From an uncultured Armatimonadota bacterium (GTDB taxonomy: Bacteria > Armatimonadota > Fimbriimonadia > Fimbriimonadales > Fimbriimonadaceae), in NCBI GenBank assembly GCA_903899015.1, contig CAIUHP010000080.1, positions 1 through 56,932 on the forward strand: DNA of 56,932 nucleotides. Reading direction: 5' to 3'. Both the position numbers and the translations under genes were made by a program. The notes beneath the pieces were generated by a model. The model did no database searches and was not told the DNA's origin. It saw nothing but the letters and a program-made list of their open reading frames with translations. Position 1 is the stretch's first letter; each line of letters opens with the position of its first letter. Positions 44,690 through 53,296 of this stretch are shown one piece after another.

Positions 44690-46612
44690 TTAGTCGCCTT
44701 GCACGTCTTCTACCCACGCGCGCAAGAATTCTGCAACGCTCCACGCCTGCCAAGGACATCCCCCAGGAGATTGGGGTAAATCGCCGTCATATACCTCAGC
44801 AATTCCACCAAGGCCATATTCCGTCAACATCTCCTTCGCGTGCCGAAGGATCTTTCTTGCTTGCTTTTTATCGCCGGTAAATCGAACGAGCGCGGTGACA
44901 TAGCTTCCCATAAGCCAGGGCCAAGCCGTGCCTTGGTGATAGGCCGCATCGAGCTCCGCAAGTGGCCCCTTGAACTTGCCTCGATAGCCAGGCTCTTCCC
45001 TGCCTAGAGTCCTCAATCCCATTGGAGTCAAAAGTTCCATCGTAACGACATCCAATGCGCGTGCTGCGTGTTTCGGATCAACAGGCGAGAACGGAAGCGC
45101 CATCGCGATCACTTGATTCGGTCGTAGCGTGGGGTCGTCCGGGTCGACGGTATCGAGATAGATTCCTAGATTTTCGTGCCAAAACTTCAGTTCGAAGCTG
45201 CTTGTAGCCAATTCCGCCTCTTGGCGATAGAACTCCGAAGAGTGAGACAGGTCCGATTCCAGATTGAGTTTCTCTAAATTGCTTGCAAGCCATTCGAGAA
45301 CCCGTAGAAGGTTGATCCACAAGCCGTTGATTTCGACCGGCTTTCCATACCGAGGCGTTACGACCCAATCGCCAATTTTCGCATCCATCCATGTGAGCTG
45401 AACCCCTGGTTCGCCTTGCATGAGCAACCCATCTTCCGGGTCTACCTTGATGCCGAAAAGCGTGCCTTTGAGATGCCAATCAAAAACGGACTCAAGCGCA
45501 ATGACCATGTCACGAGCGAAATCTAAGTCCCACTCCGTTTCAAGTGTTTTATAAATTGCGTTGGCGAACCACAAAGTCGCGTCAACTGTGTTGTAATCCG
45601 GATGTTCTCCCTTCTCGACAAACCGATTGGGAATCAGGCCCTGAAACATTTGGCTCGCGTAAGCTCTAAGAATCGCTTTCGCTTCTGACAATCGACCTGA
45701 ATAAAGGCAGAGACCGGGCAGAGAAATCATCGTATCTCGGCCCCAGTCAGTGAACCATGGATAGCCCGCAATGATAGAAGATCGATCGTGAGTCTCCACG
45801 AAGAAGTGGTCGACCGCGTCCTTCAGCATCACCGATAACCGATATTCCGAACCGCCGGTTTTGCTTTTTGGAGTGTAAGCAACCGCATCTTTATCCGTCG
45901 ATGCGACTAAAACGGCTGATTCTCCCGGTTGCAAGGAATAGGTCAGTTCACATGGACAATAGAGGTCGTCACGTGAATTGAGCCCTCGTTCCGCCTCGCG
46001 AACATGTTCAAAACGGTAATACCAACCTTGAATGGGAGATCGTTCAGCCCCAGCGTGTTTCAAGAAGAGAGGAACGTTTTCATGTTCAACCACTGTGCAA
46101 TCCGGTTGGAAATCTAGTGAATTAGGATAAGTCGAACTTTCGCTGAAATTTCCATGGTGGTCCCGATGGCACACAAGCGGGCGCAAAGCAAGTTTGAATA
46201 CGGCCTTTCCTTTGTTTGTATAACGGATGGTCGTGCTGTTCTCTCGCGGGTGGACCGTTACTGACTTTTCAATCTCAAAATCGGAGTGTTTGTACGTGTA
46301 GATAGCCGAACTGTTGACCGAGAACTCCCTCTGATAATGATAACCATCGGGATAGATCGTTCCCGGGTACTGGTTACAAGAAATACCGGTTGGCTGACCG
46401 TCGACTTCTACGATCGCGTCAATCGCGCTGAGAAGTAACATTCGACCGGTTGGCGGAGTGATGGCGGCTATGAGTAATCCATGGTATCGGCGAGCGTTGA
46501 TGCCCACGGCTGTTCCCATAGCATAACCACCGATACCGTTTGTCAACAACCATTCTCGACGTACCGATACGTCAAGGTTTTGACATTGCTGCTCATCTAG
46601 GACGTATCTCAT
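44690..46612 (-). CDS. Glycogen debranching enzyme (amylo-alpha-1,6-glucosidase)
   Basis: A 640-aa protein. The N-terminal GDE domain begins REWLLTNGIGGYAMGTAVGINARRYHGLL. The C-terminal (alpha/alpha)6 GH133 domain has GYPWFTDWGRDTMISLPGL, IPNRFVEKGEHPDYNTVDATLWFANAIY, LTWMDAKIGDWVVTPRYGKPVEINGLW and YHQGTAWPWLMGSY. It hydrolyses the alpha-1,6 branch glucose of glycogen or limit dextrin in the cytoplasm. No other glycogen genes are in the window. It is followed after 91 nt by dnaE in the same direction. Confidence 0.94.
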   Translation of the reverse strand: MRYVLDEQQCQNLDVSVRREWLLTNGIGGYAMGTAVGINARRYHGLLIAAITPPTGRMLLLSAIDAIVEVDGQPTGISCNQYPGTIYPDGYHYQREFSVNSSAIYTYKHSDFEIEKSVTVHPRENSTTIRYTNKGKAVFKLALRPLVCHRDHHGNFSESSTYPNSLDFQPDCTVVEHENVPLFLKHAGAERSPIQGWYYRFEHVREAERGLNSRDDLYCPCELTYSLQPGESAVLVASTDKDAVAYTPKSKTGGSEYRLSVMLKDAVDHFFVETHDRSSIIAGYPWFTDWGRDTMISLPGLCLYSGRLSEAKAILRAYASQMFQGLIPNRFVEKGEHPDYNTVDATLWFANAIYKTLETEWDLDFARDMVIALESVFDWHLKGTLFGIKVDPEDGLLMQGEPGVQLTWMDAKIGDWVVTPRYGKPVEINGLWINLLRVLEWLASNLEKLNLESDLSHSSEFYRQEAELATSSFELKFWHENLGIYLDTVDPDDPTLRPNQVIAMALPFSPVDPKHAARALDVVTMELLTPMGLRTLGREEPGYRGKFKGPLAELDAAYHQGTAWPWLMGSYVTALVRFTGDKKQARKILRHAKEMLTEYGLGGIAEVYDGDLPQSPGGCPWQAWSVAEFLRAWVEDVQGD

Positions 46613-46669
46613 CTCGTTGCTTCCAGATTACACCGGAAACGATGGTTGGCCAAATGCAACTCACCCAGA

Positions 46670-48229
46670 TTAGGGTCTACCGTCTTTGTCTGGACTAATC
46701 ACCTTAGGTACCGTGTTCGGGCGGGAGAAGTTGCGACTGGTGACTAAATTCATTAAATCATCAAGATTCAATCGAAGCCCCAGAGCATATTCATTCGGAT
46801 ATTTCCGATAGAGAAGAAACGGTTCGAAACATCCTACAACTTGCGAGACCGAGTATTCACGATCGAACCAACCTAACCTCGTGTCGTACTTGGTCATGTA
46901 GCTGAACTTAGTAGGTCCAAGATTAAAATCTGCTCGATAGACGAGTCCCGTCTTTGATACAAGAGGGTCAATGATGTAGTCAGGTGTCCCGTAATCAAAT
47001 GAAGAGTAAGCTCCGGCTGAAAACCTCAACTGTTTCATCGGCTCAAAGGCAAGACCTACGATCCCCCGAACCCATCCATATTGTTTTGGACCAAAGAAGT
47101 TTGTGGTGTCTAGCCTGGCGATAGAGCGAATGTTCCGTCCAAATTGAACGGATGGAAAACCCAGAGTATCGCTCTCGATTACCCGAGACTCAAAAGCTTG
47201 GTCGAGTTGCCGGATCGATTGAACTCTCGTTTGGCTGCCAAAACTGAATTTGCCAACGGGTTCGGCAGTCTCGTAAATTACTTCACCGGCTTTCGAATAT
47301 GCCTCGCCCGCTCCGCGACCGGTAGCGCCGATATTCCAAGTTGAATCGAACGCAATTGAACGTTTAAAGTATCGCAAGTTCCGATCTTCTTCTCCGGGAG
47401 AAGTGACATGAATGCTTTCGAGATACCCTTCAGAGAATCGTTCTCCAAAATCTGAACTAGGGGTCAGGAATGTTTGTGGCTTATCCTCGGACACATAAGA
47501 ATGCGTAATGCTAAATCCAAAATTGGGTCGAGTGTTTGGAAAAGCTCCTGCCGCAAAAGCAAAGTCGGTGGATCGGTTGACCAAAATCCCACCGGCCCAA
47601 CTTGGTCCGATCCCTTCCCCCCTACGATAAGTGAATGAAGGGATTCCGAGGCCCTCGCTGCGCGGGTCTAGATTAAAGGATCGGTCTGGAAACGTGAGGA
47701 GTTTTTGACCCAAGATAGATAAACTGGGGCGTTTTAGCTTTCCTGACCTTCCCGGATAGAGCGTCAGTTTTTTTGTACCGACTTCATACCAGGCTGGATT
47801 TGCTCGAGAAGTCGTTCCTCTAGCATCATTGACGACCCAAACACCCGGTCGAATATCAGCGGAAGCCGCCCGAATGTGCGCAGTCCCGACACGGATATCG
47901 GCATGGTTTACAAAGGAGTGGGAATCTTCTTTGCTCCACCAAATCTCGATGTTATCTGCATCTATGGTGCCAACTGGGTCGATTACGTGAACGTGACCCG
48001 AAGCATATCCGTGCTTCTTCGCCTGATCGATCATGACCGAATCCGCGTGTACCGTGGTTTGATCGTATTTCACGGTCACACCTTCTGAAAGGGTGTAGAC
48101 AAGCGTTTTGAGGTCGACCGAACTCTTCGCGTATGAAATTTCTACGCCATCAACCAGCTGGATAGATTGCTTTGCTGGTGCCTGAACCGGCAGAGACTCC
48201 GCTGGTAGGGTGAGCCACGGGATAGGCAT
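46670..48229 (-). CDS. OstA/LptD-like outer-membrane protein
   Basis: A 519-aa protein. Residues about 25-140 form an OstA/LptA-like beta-jellyroll (DGVEISYAKSSV, LSEGVTVKYDQTTVHADSVMID, ASGHVHVIDPVGTIDADNIEIWW). The rest is alternating beta structure, with GWVRGIVGLAFEPMKQLRFSAGAY and YKYPNEYALGLRLN-like strands, consistent with a C-terminal barrel. LptD proteins insert lipopolysaccharide into the outer membrane. This one is shorter than the E. coli protein and has no clear signal peptide at the only available ATG. It is evidence for a diderm envelope with LPS-like transport. It is divergent from the ECF sigma operon. Confidence 0.7.
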   Translation of the reverse strand: MPIPWLTLPAESLPVQAPAKQSIQLVDGVEISYAKSSVDLKTLVYTLSEGVTVKYDQTTVHADSVMIDQAKKHGYASGHVHVIDPVGTIDADNIEIWWSKEDSHSFVNHADIRVGTAHIRAASADIRPGVWVVNDARGTTSRANPAWYEVGTKKLTLYPGRSGKLKRPSLSILGQKLLTFPDRSFNLDPRSEGLGIPSFTYRRGEGIGPSWAGGILVNRSTDFAFAAGAFPNTRPNFGFSITHSYVSEDKPQTFLTPSSDFGERFSEGYLESIHVTSPGEEDRNLRYFKRSIAFDSTWNIGATGRGAGEAYSKAGEVIYETAEPVGKFSFGSQTRVQSIRQLDQAFESRVIESDTLGFPSVQFGRNIRSIARLDTTNFFGPKQYGWVRGIVGLAFEPMKQLRFSAGAYSSFDYGTPDYIIDPLVSKTGLVYRADFNLGPTKFSYMTKYDTRLGWFDREYSVSQVVGCFEPFLLYRKYPNEYALGLRLNLDDLMNLVTSRNFSRPNTVPKVISPDKDGRP

Positions 48230-48320
48230 AGAACACCGAGTGTACCGCTGGAGGCCATTTGAATCTATCTACTGACGATTTCCAAGTAATTCCTCATGTT
48301 TGATGAATCGCGCGTGAACT

Positions 48321-48350
48321 TTGGGCTTAGGACACCACGTCGTGTAAGAT
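48321..48350 (+). promoter_or_regulatory. Possible promoter of the sigma-factor operon
   Basis: TTGGGC (48321-48326), 18 bp, TAAGAT (48345-48350), 40 nt before the ATG of the ECF sigma gene. This is a moderate sigma70 match. A separate self-recognised ECF promoter could also be present, but I cannot identify one. Confidence 0.35.
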
Positions 48351-48390
48351 TAATAGGCCAGTTCGGAATTGGCTTAGATTTGAGGCAAAC

Positions 48391-48933
48391 ATGACATATC
48401 CTATTGGTGCAGAGGCTGCAGCACAAGAACGGCAATGGGTTGGCCGATGCCGTGTCGGAGATGAAAACGCCCTTGGTTGTCTCATCGCCCGCCATCGCAA
48501 TCGATTGATTCGAACGGCGACCAACTTGCTCCGTGACCGCCATGAGGCTGAGGATGTCGCTCAGGAAGCTTTTTTGAAGGCCTTCCGAGAAATCGCCAAG
48601 CTTCGAGACGATCGAGCATTCTCGGGCTATCTGTATCGAATTTGTGTTCGACTTTGCATGGATCGCCTGCGCCTCAAGCGAGCTGAACTGGTTGAGTTTG
48701 ACTCCGCTCAGCCTCATTGCGGCGGCAACGTCGAGAATCGAGTGGTCATTGAAAAGCTTCTCAGCCAACTGCCCGCCGAACTCAGAACAACGCTTGTTCT
48801 CCGCGAAATGGAGCAACTGAGCTATGAAGAGGTCGCTGAGGTGATGCAAGTTCCGATCGGAACAGTTCGGTCTCGCCTTCATACTGCTCGAGAACGTTTC
48901 AGAAAGCTATGGATCGAGGCGGTGGGTGAATGA
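48391..48933 (+). CDS. ECF RNA polymerase sigma factor
   Basis: A 180-aa sigma-70 family member with region 2 (LIARHRNRLIRTATNLLRDRHEAEDVAQEAFLKAFR-type sequence, residues about 30-85) and region 4 (LPAELRTTLVLREMEQLSYEEVAEVMQVPIGTVRSRLHTARERFR, about 125-170). There is no region 1 or 3. GAGG lies eight bases before the ATG. The stop overlaps the start of a zinc-finger membrane protein that should be its anti-sigma factor. Confidence 0.94.
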   Translation: MTYPIGAEAAAQERQWVGRCRVGDENALGCLIARHRNRLIRTATNLLRDRHEAEDVAQEAFLKAFREIAKLRDDRAFSGYLYRICVRLCMDRLRLKRAELVEFDSAQPHCGGNVENRVVIEKLLSQLPAELRTTLVLREMEQLSYEEVAEVMQVPIGTVRSRLHTARERFRKLWIEAVGE

Positions 48934-49370
48934 ACTATCGACTCTTCGGCTGCAAAAAGTTTATTCGACTGTCGAGTGAACAGGCCGATAGAACTCTTAC
49001 AGAACGCGAAGATCGATTTCTCTCGCGCCATCGTGAGGTTTGCGTCGATTGTCGCAAGGCTGAGGTAACTACTTCTTGCGCTCTCAACATGTTGCGTATG
49101 GCAACTCTTGAGCCTGAAGAGGCACCGATGTTCGAGGATCGTGTCATTCGCAAACTTAAGGTTCAGCAGGTTCGTGAGAGTCTGAACTACTGGTCTCCTG
49201 CCCTTGTTGGAGCTGGGATCGCATGTGGAGTGATCTTCGTCACCTTGCACCTTGCCTCAGTTCCCATTCAGACGAAGCGCGCAATCCTGCATGCCGGTCA
49301 AGCCAAACGCGAAGCCCCTTCGCGCATTGAGCCAAAGTTAGAAATTGACCGTGTCCCGGTCCTTAGATGA
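48930..49370 (+). CDS. Putative membrane anti-sigma factor (zinc-finger type)
   Basis: A 146-aa protein overlapping the sigma gene by ATGA. The N-terminal cytoplasmic part has H-x3-C-x2-C (RHREVCVDCRKA, residues about 34-43), the mark of zinc-binding anti-sigma domains. A single membrane span follows at about residues 93-112 (ALVGAGIACGVIFVTLHLAS), then a short exported tail. It probably holds the sigma factor inactive until an envelope signal. Its own stop overlaps the next gene by 4 nt. Confidence 0.78.
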   Translation: MNYRLFGCKKFIRLSSEQADRTLTEREDRFLSRHREVCVDCRKAEVTTSCALNMLRMATLEPEEAPMFEDRVIRKLKVQQVRESLNYWSPALVGAGIACGVIFVTLHLASVPIQTKRAILHAGQAKREAPSRIEPKLEIDRVPVLR

Positions 49371-50914
49371 CCCCAACTGGTCGGGCGTTTCTCGGTGCCG
49401 CACTCGGTGCCGTAATTACACTTTGTCTCCACCCGGCGTCTCGACCCTTCATGATCGGGCTGAGCGTTCGAGTTTCTCCTGAACTCATTCGAGATTGCGT
49501 CGACTCTAACGCGAAGAAAGTTGTCGAACCGACAAACCTCGCCCAAGCCGGACTCTGGATGCAACTCAGTGCGGCCCGTATTCGGCACGTTAACCGCTTA
49601 ACTGAGAAAGAGCGCGACAGCCTTCTGAAAATCGCGACAGTTGCTTCAAGCCAAGATATCAGCAACGCGTTTTGGTACCAAATGGAGGCGATCCTCCTTG
49701 ACGATGCTGGAAGGACCGATAAAGCCGCTTTGGCTTGGATTCAAGCTTCCAAACGCGTCAAATGGGACGACTACCAGCTCCAGAGGCTGCAACAATCACG
49801 AAACGCTATCTCAGACATTACTGGTGGAACTCAAGCATGGCAGTTGGCTTACCTCTATGGCGCACGGTCGGACGATGTTTCCTTCTGTCTTGAAAGAGTC
49901 GTCAAACACCTTTTAGCGAATGCTCCCTTCGAGACTCCCGCGGGATTGGAATTGCGTTTTGCAACCCTAGTAAATGGGGATCTCGTGCGTCAGAACGCGC
50001 GATCTACGAAAACCAATATCGCCGCGACCAACATCACGGAATTGGCTGCTTTCCCGTCGGCTTATGTCGACACGGTAAGCCCAAAGCGGCTCTGGACCGG
50101 ACAAAACACGATCATCGTGAATTTGGACAAGGTTCTTAAGGAGCCGATCTATGCTGAACGAGCACGCAAGATCTTCTCCAATACCGAGTCTTGGCGTGCA
50201 TTAACGGTTCGCGATACGAATGAATCGGATGTGGCTTTTAGTGCCTTCGGCTCGATCATTAGTGCAACGATAGCGAGCGCTTCTCTTGTTATCGGAGCAA
50301 TTGGAACTTTGATTTGGCTCTTAGGACAATTTGTAGAGTGGAGACTGGCGCGGTCTAAAGAGATTCATTGGGGAGTAGCGGCAGGAATCGCGGTAGTCCT
50401 GGGTGGCTTCGTATTCTTCTTAACGAATTACCTTCCTGCTGCCTTTGCAGTAGCACTTTGCGCGACCTTCCTTACGGTGGCGCCCGACAGGAGTAGAAGT
50501 GTGCGCCCTGCTGATTTAGGTCCGTTGTTCTCGTTCATGGGAGCATTGCTGGGCCTAATCTGCTCGATCATGCTGATTACTTATTTTGTGGCGAGCACTC
50601 CAATGGCGATCCTGATCTTGCCTAATTTTGGCGTGCCCAGCGACTACTTGGACACGCCCGTGCTTGCTGGTCTGGCCAGCGTGATGTTTGGACTCGTTTT
50701 GTTGATGGCACCGTTCTGGGCCATTGTTCATCGTGTCGGTACGCCCTATGTTCTCTCGCTCATTCTCAAGAAGTTTGGAAGTTTTATGGCTGTCTTAGGA
50801 TTGACCCTTAGCGTCATACTAGGGCCACTGTGTTTCTATGCTGACCGACGACTAGAGCATACGCTCTACGAGTTCGTCACCAATGAACCGGTCCATTACT
50901 ACTTCTCACAATGA
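49367..50914 (+). CDS. Polytopic membrane protein of unknown function
   Basis: A 515-aa protein with one N-terminal membrane span, a soluble exported or cytoplasmic region of about 260 residues with helical, TPR-like character (SNAFWYQMEAILLDDAGRTDKAALAWIQAS), then about six membrane spans in the C-terminal half. No family recognised. It overlaps the anti-sigma gene and glnD by 4 nt each, so all four are translated from one message. It may sense or transmit the signal that controls the sigma factor; this is inferred from position only. Confidence 0.7.
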   Translation: MTPTGRAFLGAALGAVITLCLHPASRPFMIGLSVRVSPELIRDCVDSNAKKVVEPTNLAQAGLWMQLSAARIRHVNRLTEKERDSLLKIATVASSQDISNAFWYQMEAILLDDAGRTDKAALAWIQASKRVKWDDYQLQRLQQSRNAISDITGGTQAWQLAYLYGARSDDVSFCLERVVKHLLANAPFETPAGLELRFATLVNGDLVRQNARSTKTNIAATNITELAAFPSAYVDTVSPKRLWTGQNTIIVNLDKVLKEPIYAERARKIFSNTESWRALTVRDTNESDVAFSAFGSIISATIASASLVIGAIGTLIWLLGQFVEWRLARSKEIHWGVAAGIAVVLGGFVFFLTNYLPAAFAVALCATFLTVAPDRSRSVRPADLGPLFSFMGALLGLICSIMLITYFVASTPMAILILPNFGVPSDYLDTPVLAGLASVMFGLVLLMAPFWAIVHRVGTPYVLSLILKKFGSFMAVLGLTLSVILGPLCFYADRRLEHTLYEFVTNEPVHYYFSQ

Positions 50915-53295
50915 CTGAAGCCGCGAGAGACCGAATTTTTGCTCTAGCAAACGAGCGCACTGAACACTTGGCCGGGTTAGCCTCTCGTCCAGTAGGGTTG
51001 AGCTGGTGCCTGCGTCACACCGAAATTGCTGATGAAGTTGTGCGCGTTCTCTATGAAGACCTTTTATCTGAAAATCCGGACCTTCCACCATTAGCCCTCA
51101 TTGCTACCGGTGGTTACGGCCGAAGTGAGCTCTCGCCATTTTCGGATATCGATATCACGGTAGTGCCTTCAGACGAAGCTTCACCGATACTCGATCGAGC
51201 CATTCGAGTTCTGTTTCAGGATCTTCACTGGGCTTTCTGCACGGTCATTAAAATCGACGTCGGATACGCCTACCGACTCATTTCTGACGCTCCCGGTCTT
51301 GATGGCAAAACCCGAACGGGGCTCATGGACATGCGATTTATCGCCGGTTCACATGAATTGAGCCGTGAACTAGAAAACGCGCTTCTGGAAAGTTTTGAAA
51401 TTGGCGAGTTTGTGTTGTCCAAGATCTTCGAACGCGAAGAACTCTTTCACAAATATCACGACACTCCGTTGGTTGTGGAACCCAATCTAAAAGATGGGGC
51501 GGGGGGAATTCGTTGTTTTCACTGCGCTAACTGGCTCCGTGAAGCCATCGGCGAGCGTGCCTCTCGTCCGACTCCGGAATACGACCGAATCTTACGGGTT
51601 CGAAACCTTTTGCATCTCAATACGGGCAAGCATCAAGACCTACTCTCTCGCCAACGCCAATCACAAATTGCAGATCAGCTCGGCGTAGATGTCCCTGCAA
51701 TGATGTCAGACGTTGTGCAATGTGGCGTTGCCCTTCACTCTCATTACCGAAGTGCGCGAGAAAAAATAAGCGAAGCTCGATTCCCTCTATCTCGAGGAGT
51801 CGTCGCAATGCACGGAGAAGCCCGAATTGTAGGGGAGACGGATTCGGGAGAAGCAGCTGTCGGTATCGCCCTCGCTACGAAGCTAGGACTTCAGGTTTCC
51901 GACCTTCCCCTCAATCCATCGGTGTCGGTGCGAGGTCCCGCCGCCGTTTACGCACTTTCTTCCGGCGAGGCGGTGTTGAGGAACCTGGACCGATGCGGTC
52001 TACTTGCTCAATTGCTTCCTGAACTTGAGACGTGTCGAACGCTTGTGCCGATGGATCCCGTTCACGAGTACACCATCTTCGAACACACCATGCGCGTGGT
52101 TCGAAATTTGGAAGGTTTGGAGCCCAACACGTTTTTGGGCGATATCAAGGATTCTCTCACGGACGTGGAGCCGCTATTCTTAGCGGCCCTCCTACATGAC
52201 GTTGGCAAGAAAGATCCCGATCAAGACCACAGCATCTATGGGGCAGAACTTGCGCGAAACGTCTGTCAACGTTGGAGTCTGCCTGACGAAGTTCGCGAAG
52301 ATGTCGAGTGGCTGATTCAAGAGCATCTGACGATGGCGAGGTTTATTCGTGTTCGGGACATCATGAACCCGAATACGGTTGAAGAATTCACGAGCATCGT
52401 AGGCAACTTGCATCGCTTAACTCTGTTGACCCTGTTTACGTGGGCTGACGTGAGTGCGGTGGCAGAAGGAACATGGACTCCTGCGCAGGACACATTCTTG
52501 AGAGAGTTGTTTGCAAGAACGGAAGCTAGGTTGCAGGATGACGGTAGTTTCTCACCTGACCCAGCGGTGTATCGACAACGACTGTTACGACAGTTGAAGA
52601 GTCAGCAAGAGGACGAATTTGCGGTTCAAAACTTCGTACAAAGTCTGCCCTCGTACTACCTTATTAGCACGCCTCTTGAAGTTATTCGGCTCCATATGGG
52701 CTTTACGAAAAAGGCGACGGAAGGAACTCCAACCGTTGAACTCTTCCACCGCCCGGACATTAGCGCCACTGAAATTACGGTTTGCACACTCGATCACCCG
52801 GGAATTCTTAGCAAACTTCTGGGGGTTTGCTATGCTTTTGATCTGAGCTTGGCGGGTATTCGAGCTTGCACCACGATGACAAATCCTCCCGTGGCATTAG
52901 ACGTGTTTACGGTAAGTTTCTCGGGGCGACCGGTTCCAAGTGCGACGATGAAGCAAGTCACTGGAGGCATCCTTGACGTGGTTGAAGGCCGGAAAAACAT
53001 CGACGACCTGTTAATTCAGCGTGGCAAAGATCCTTCTCGAACACAAAAAATCCTCAAGCACACCTTCGTGGAAGGTGCCCCTGGAATTCTTGAAATTCGG
53101 TCTCCACGTGGTCGAGGAATGCCCTACCGAATATCTCGACTCATCTCAGCTCAAGGCTGGAATGTTGTTTCAGCTCGTGTTGGACAGTGGGCAGGAACGG
53201 CAACGGCTGCGTTTTACTTGGTGGGTCCCGGGGGCGAAGCTCTATCGAAGGTCGAAGTCGACCGCGTCATGGATGCGATTTGCTCCGGAGAATAG
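50911..53295 (+). CDS. glnD: Bifunctional PII uridylyltransferase / uridylyl-removing enzyme
   Basis: A 794-aa GlnD with all domains in order. The nucleotidyltransferase domain has ATGGYGRSELSPFSDIDITV with the catalytic Asp pair, and EPNLKDGAGGIRCFHCANW follows in the helical region. The HD domain for UMP removal contains LFLAALLHDVGKKDPDQDH. Two C-terminal ACT domains that bind glutamine follow (TEITVCTLDHPGILSKLLGVCYAF and APGILEIRSPRGRGMPYRI). It modifies PII protein according to nitrogen status. It is the last gene of the sigma/anti-sigma operon, an uncommon partner, and no glnB or glnA is in the window. Confidence 0.94.
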   Translation: MTEAARDRIFALANERTEHLAGLASRPVGLSWCLRHTEIADEVVRVLYEDLLSENPDLPPLALIATGGYGRSELSPFSDIDITVVPSDEASPILDRAIRVLFQDLHWAFCTVIKIDVGYAYRLISDAPGLDGKTRTGLMDMRFIAGSHELSRELENALLESFEIGEFVLSKIFEREELFHKYHDTPLVVEPNLKDGAGGIRCFHCANWLREAIGERASRPTPEYDRILRVRNLLHLNTGKHQDLLSRQRQSQIADQLGVDVPAMMSDVVQCGVALHSHYRSAREKISEARFPLSRGVVAMHGEARIVGETDSGEAAVGIALATKLGLQVSDLPLNPSVSVRGPAAVYALSSGEAVLRNLDRCGLLAQLLPELETCRTLVPMDPVHEYTIFEHTMRVVRNLEGLEPNTFLGDIKDSLTDVEPLFLAALLHDVGKKDPDQDHSIYGAELARNVCQRWSLPDEVREDVEWLIQEHLTMARFIRVRDIMNPNTVEEFTSIVGNLHRLTLLTLFTWADVSAVAEGTWTPAQDTFLRELFARTEARLQDDGSFSPDPAVYRQRLLRQLKSQQEDEFAVQNFVQSLPSYYLISTPLEVIRLHMGFTKKATEGTPTVELFHRPDISATEITVCTLDHPGILSKLLGVCYAFDLSLAGIRACTTMTNPPVALDVFTVSFSGRPVPSATMKQVTGGILDVVEGRKNIDDLLIQRGKDPSRTQKILKHTFVEGAPGILEIRSPRGRGMPYRISRLISAQGWNVVSARVGQWAGTATAAFYLVGPGGEALSKVEVDRVMDAICSGE

Positions 53296-53296
53296 G

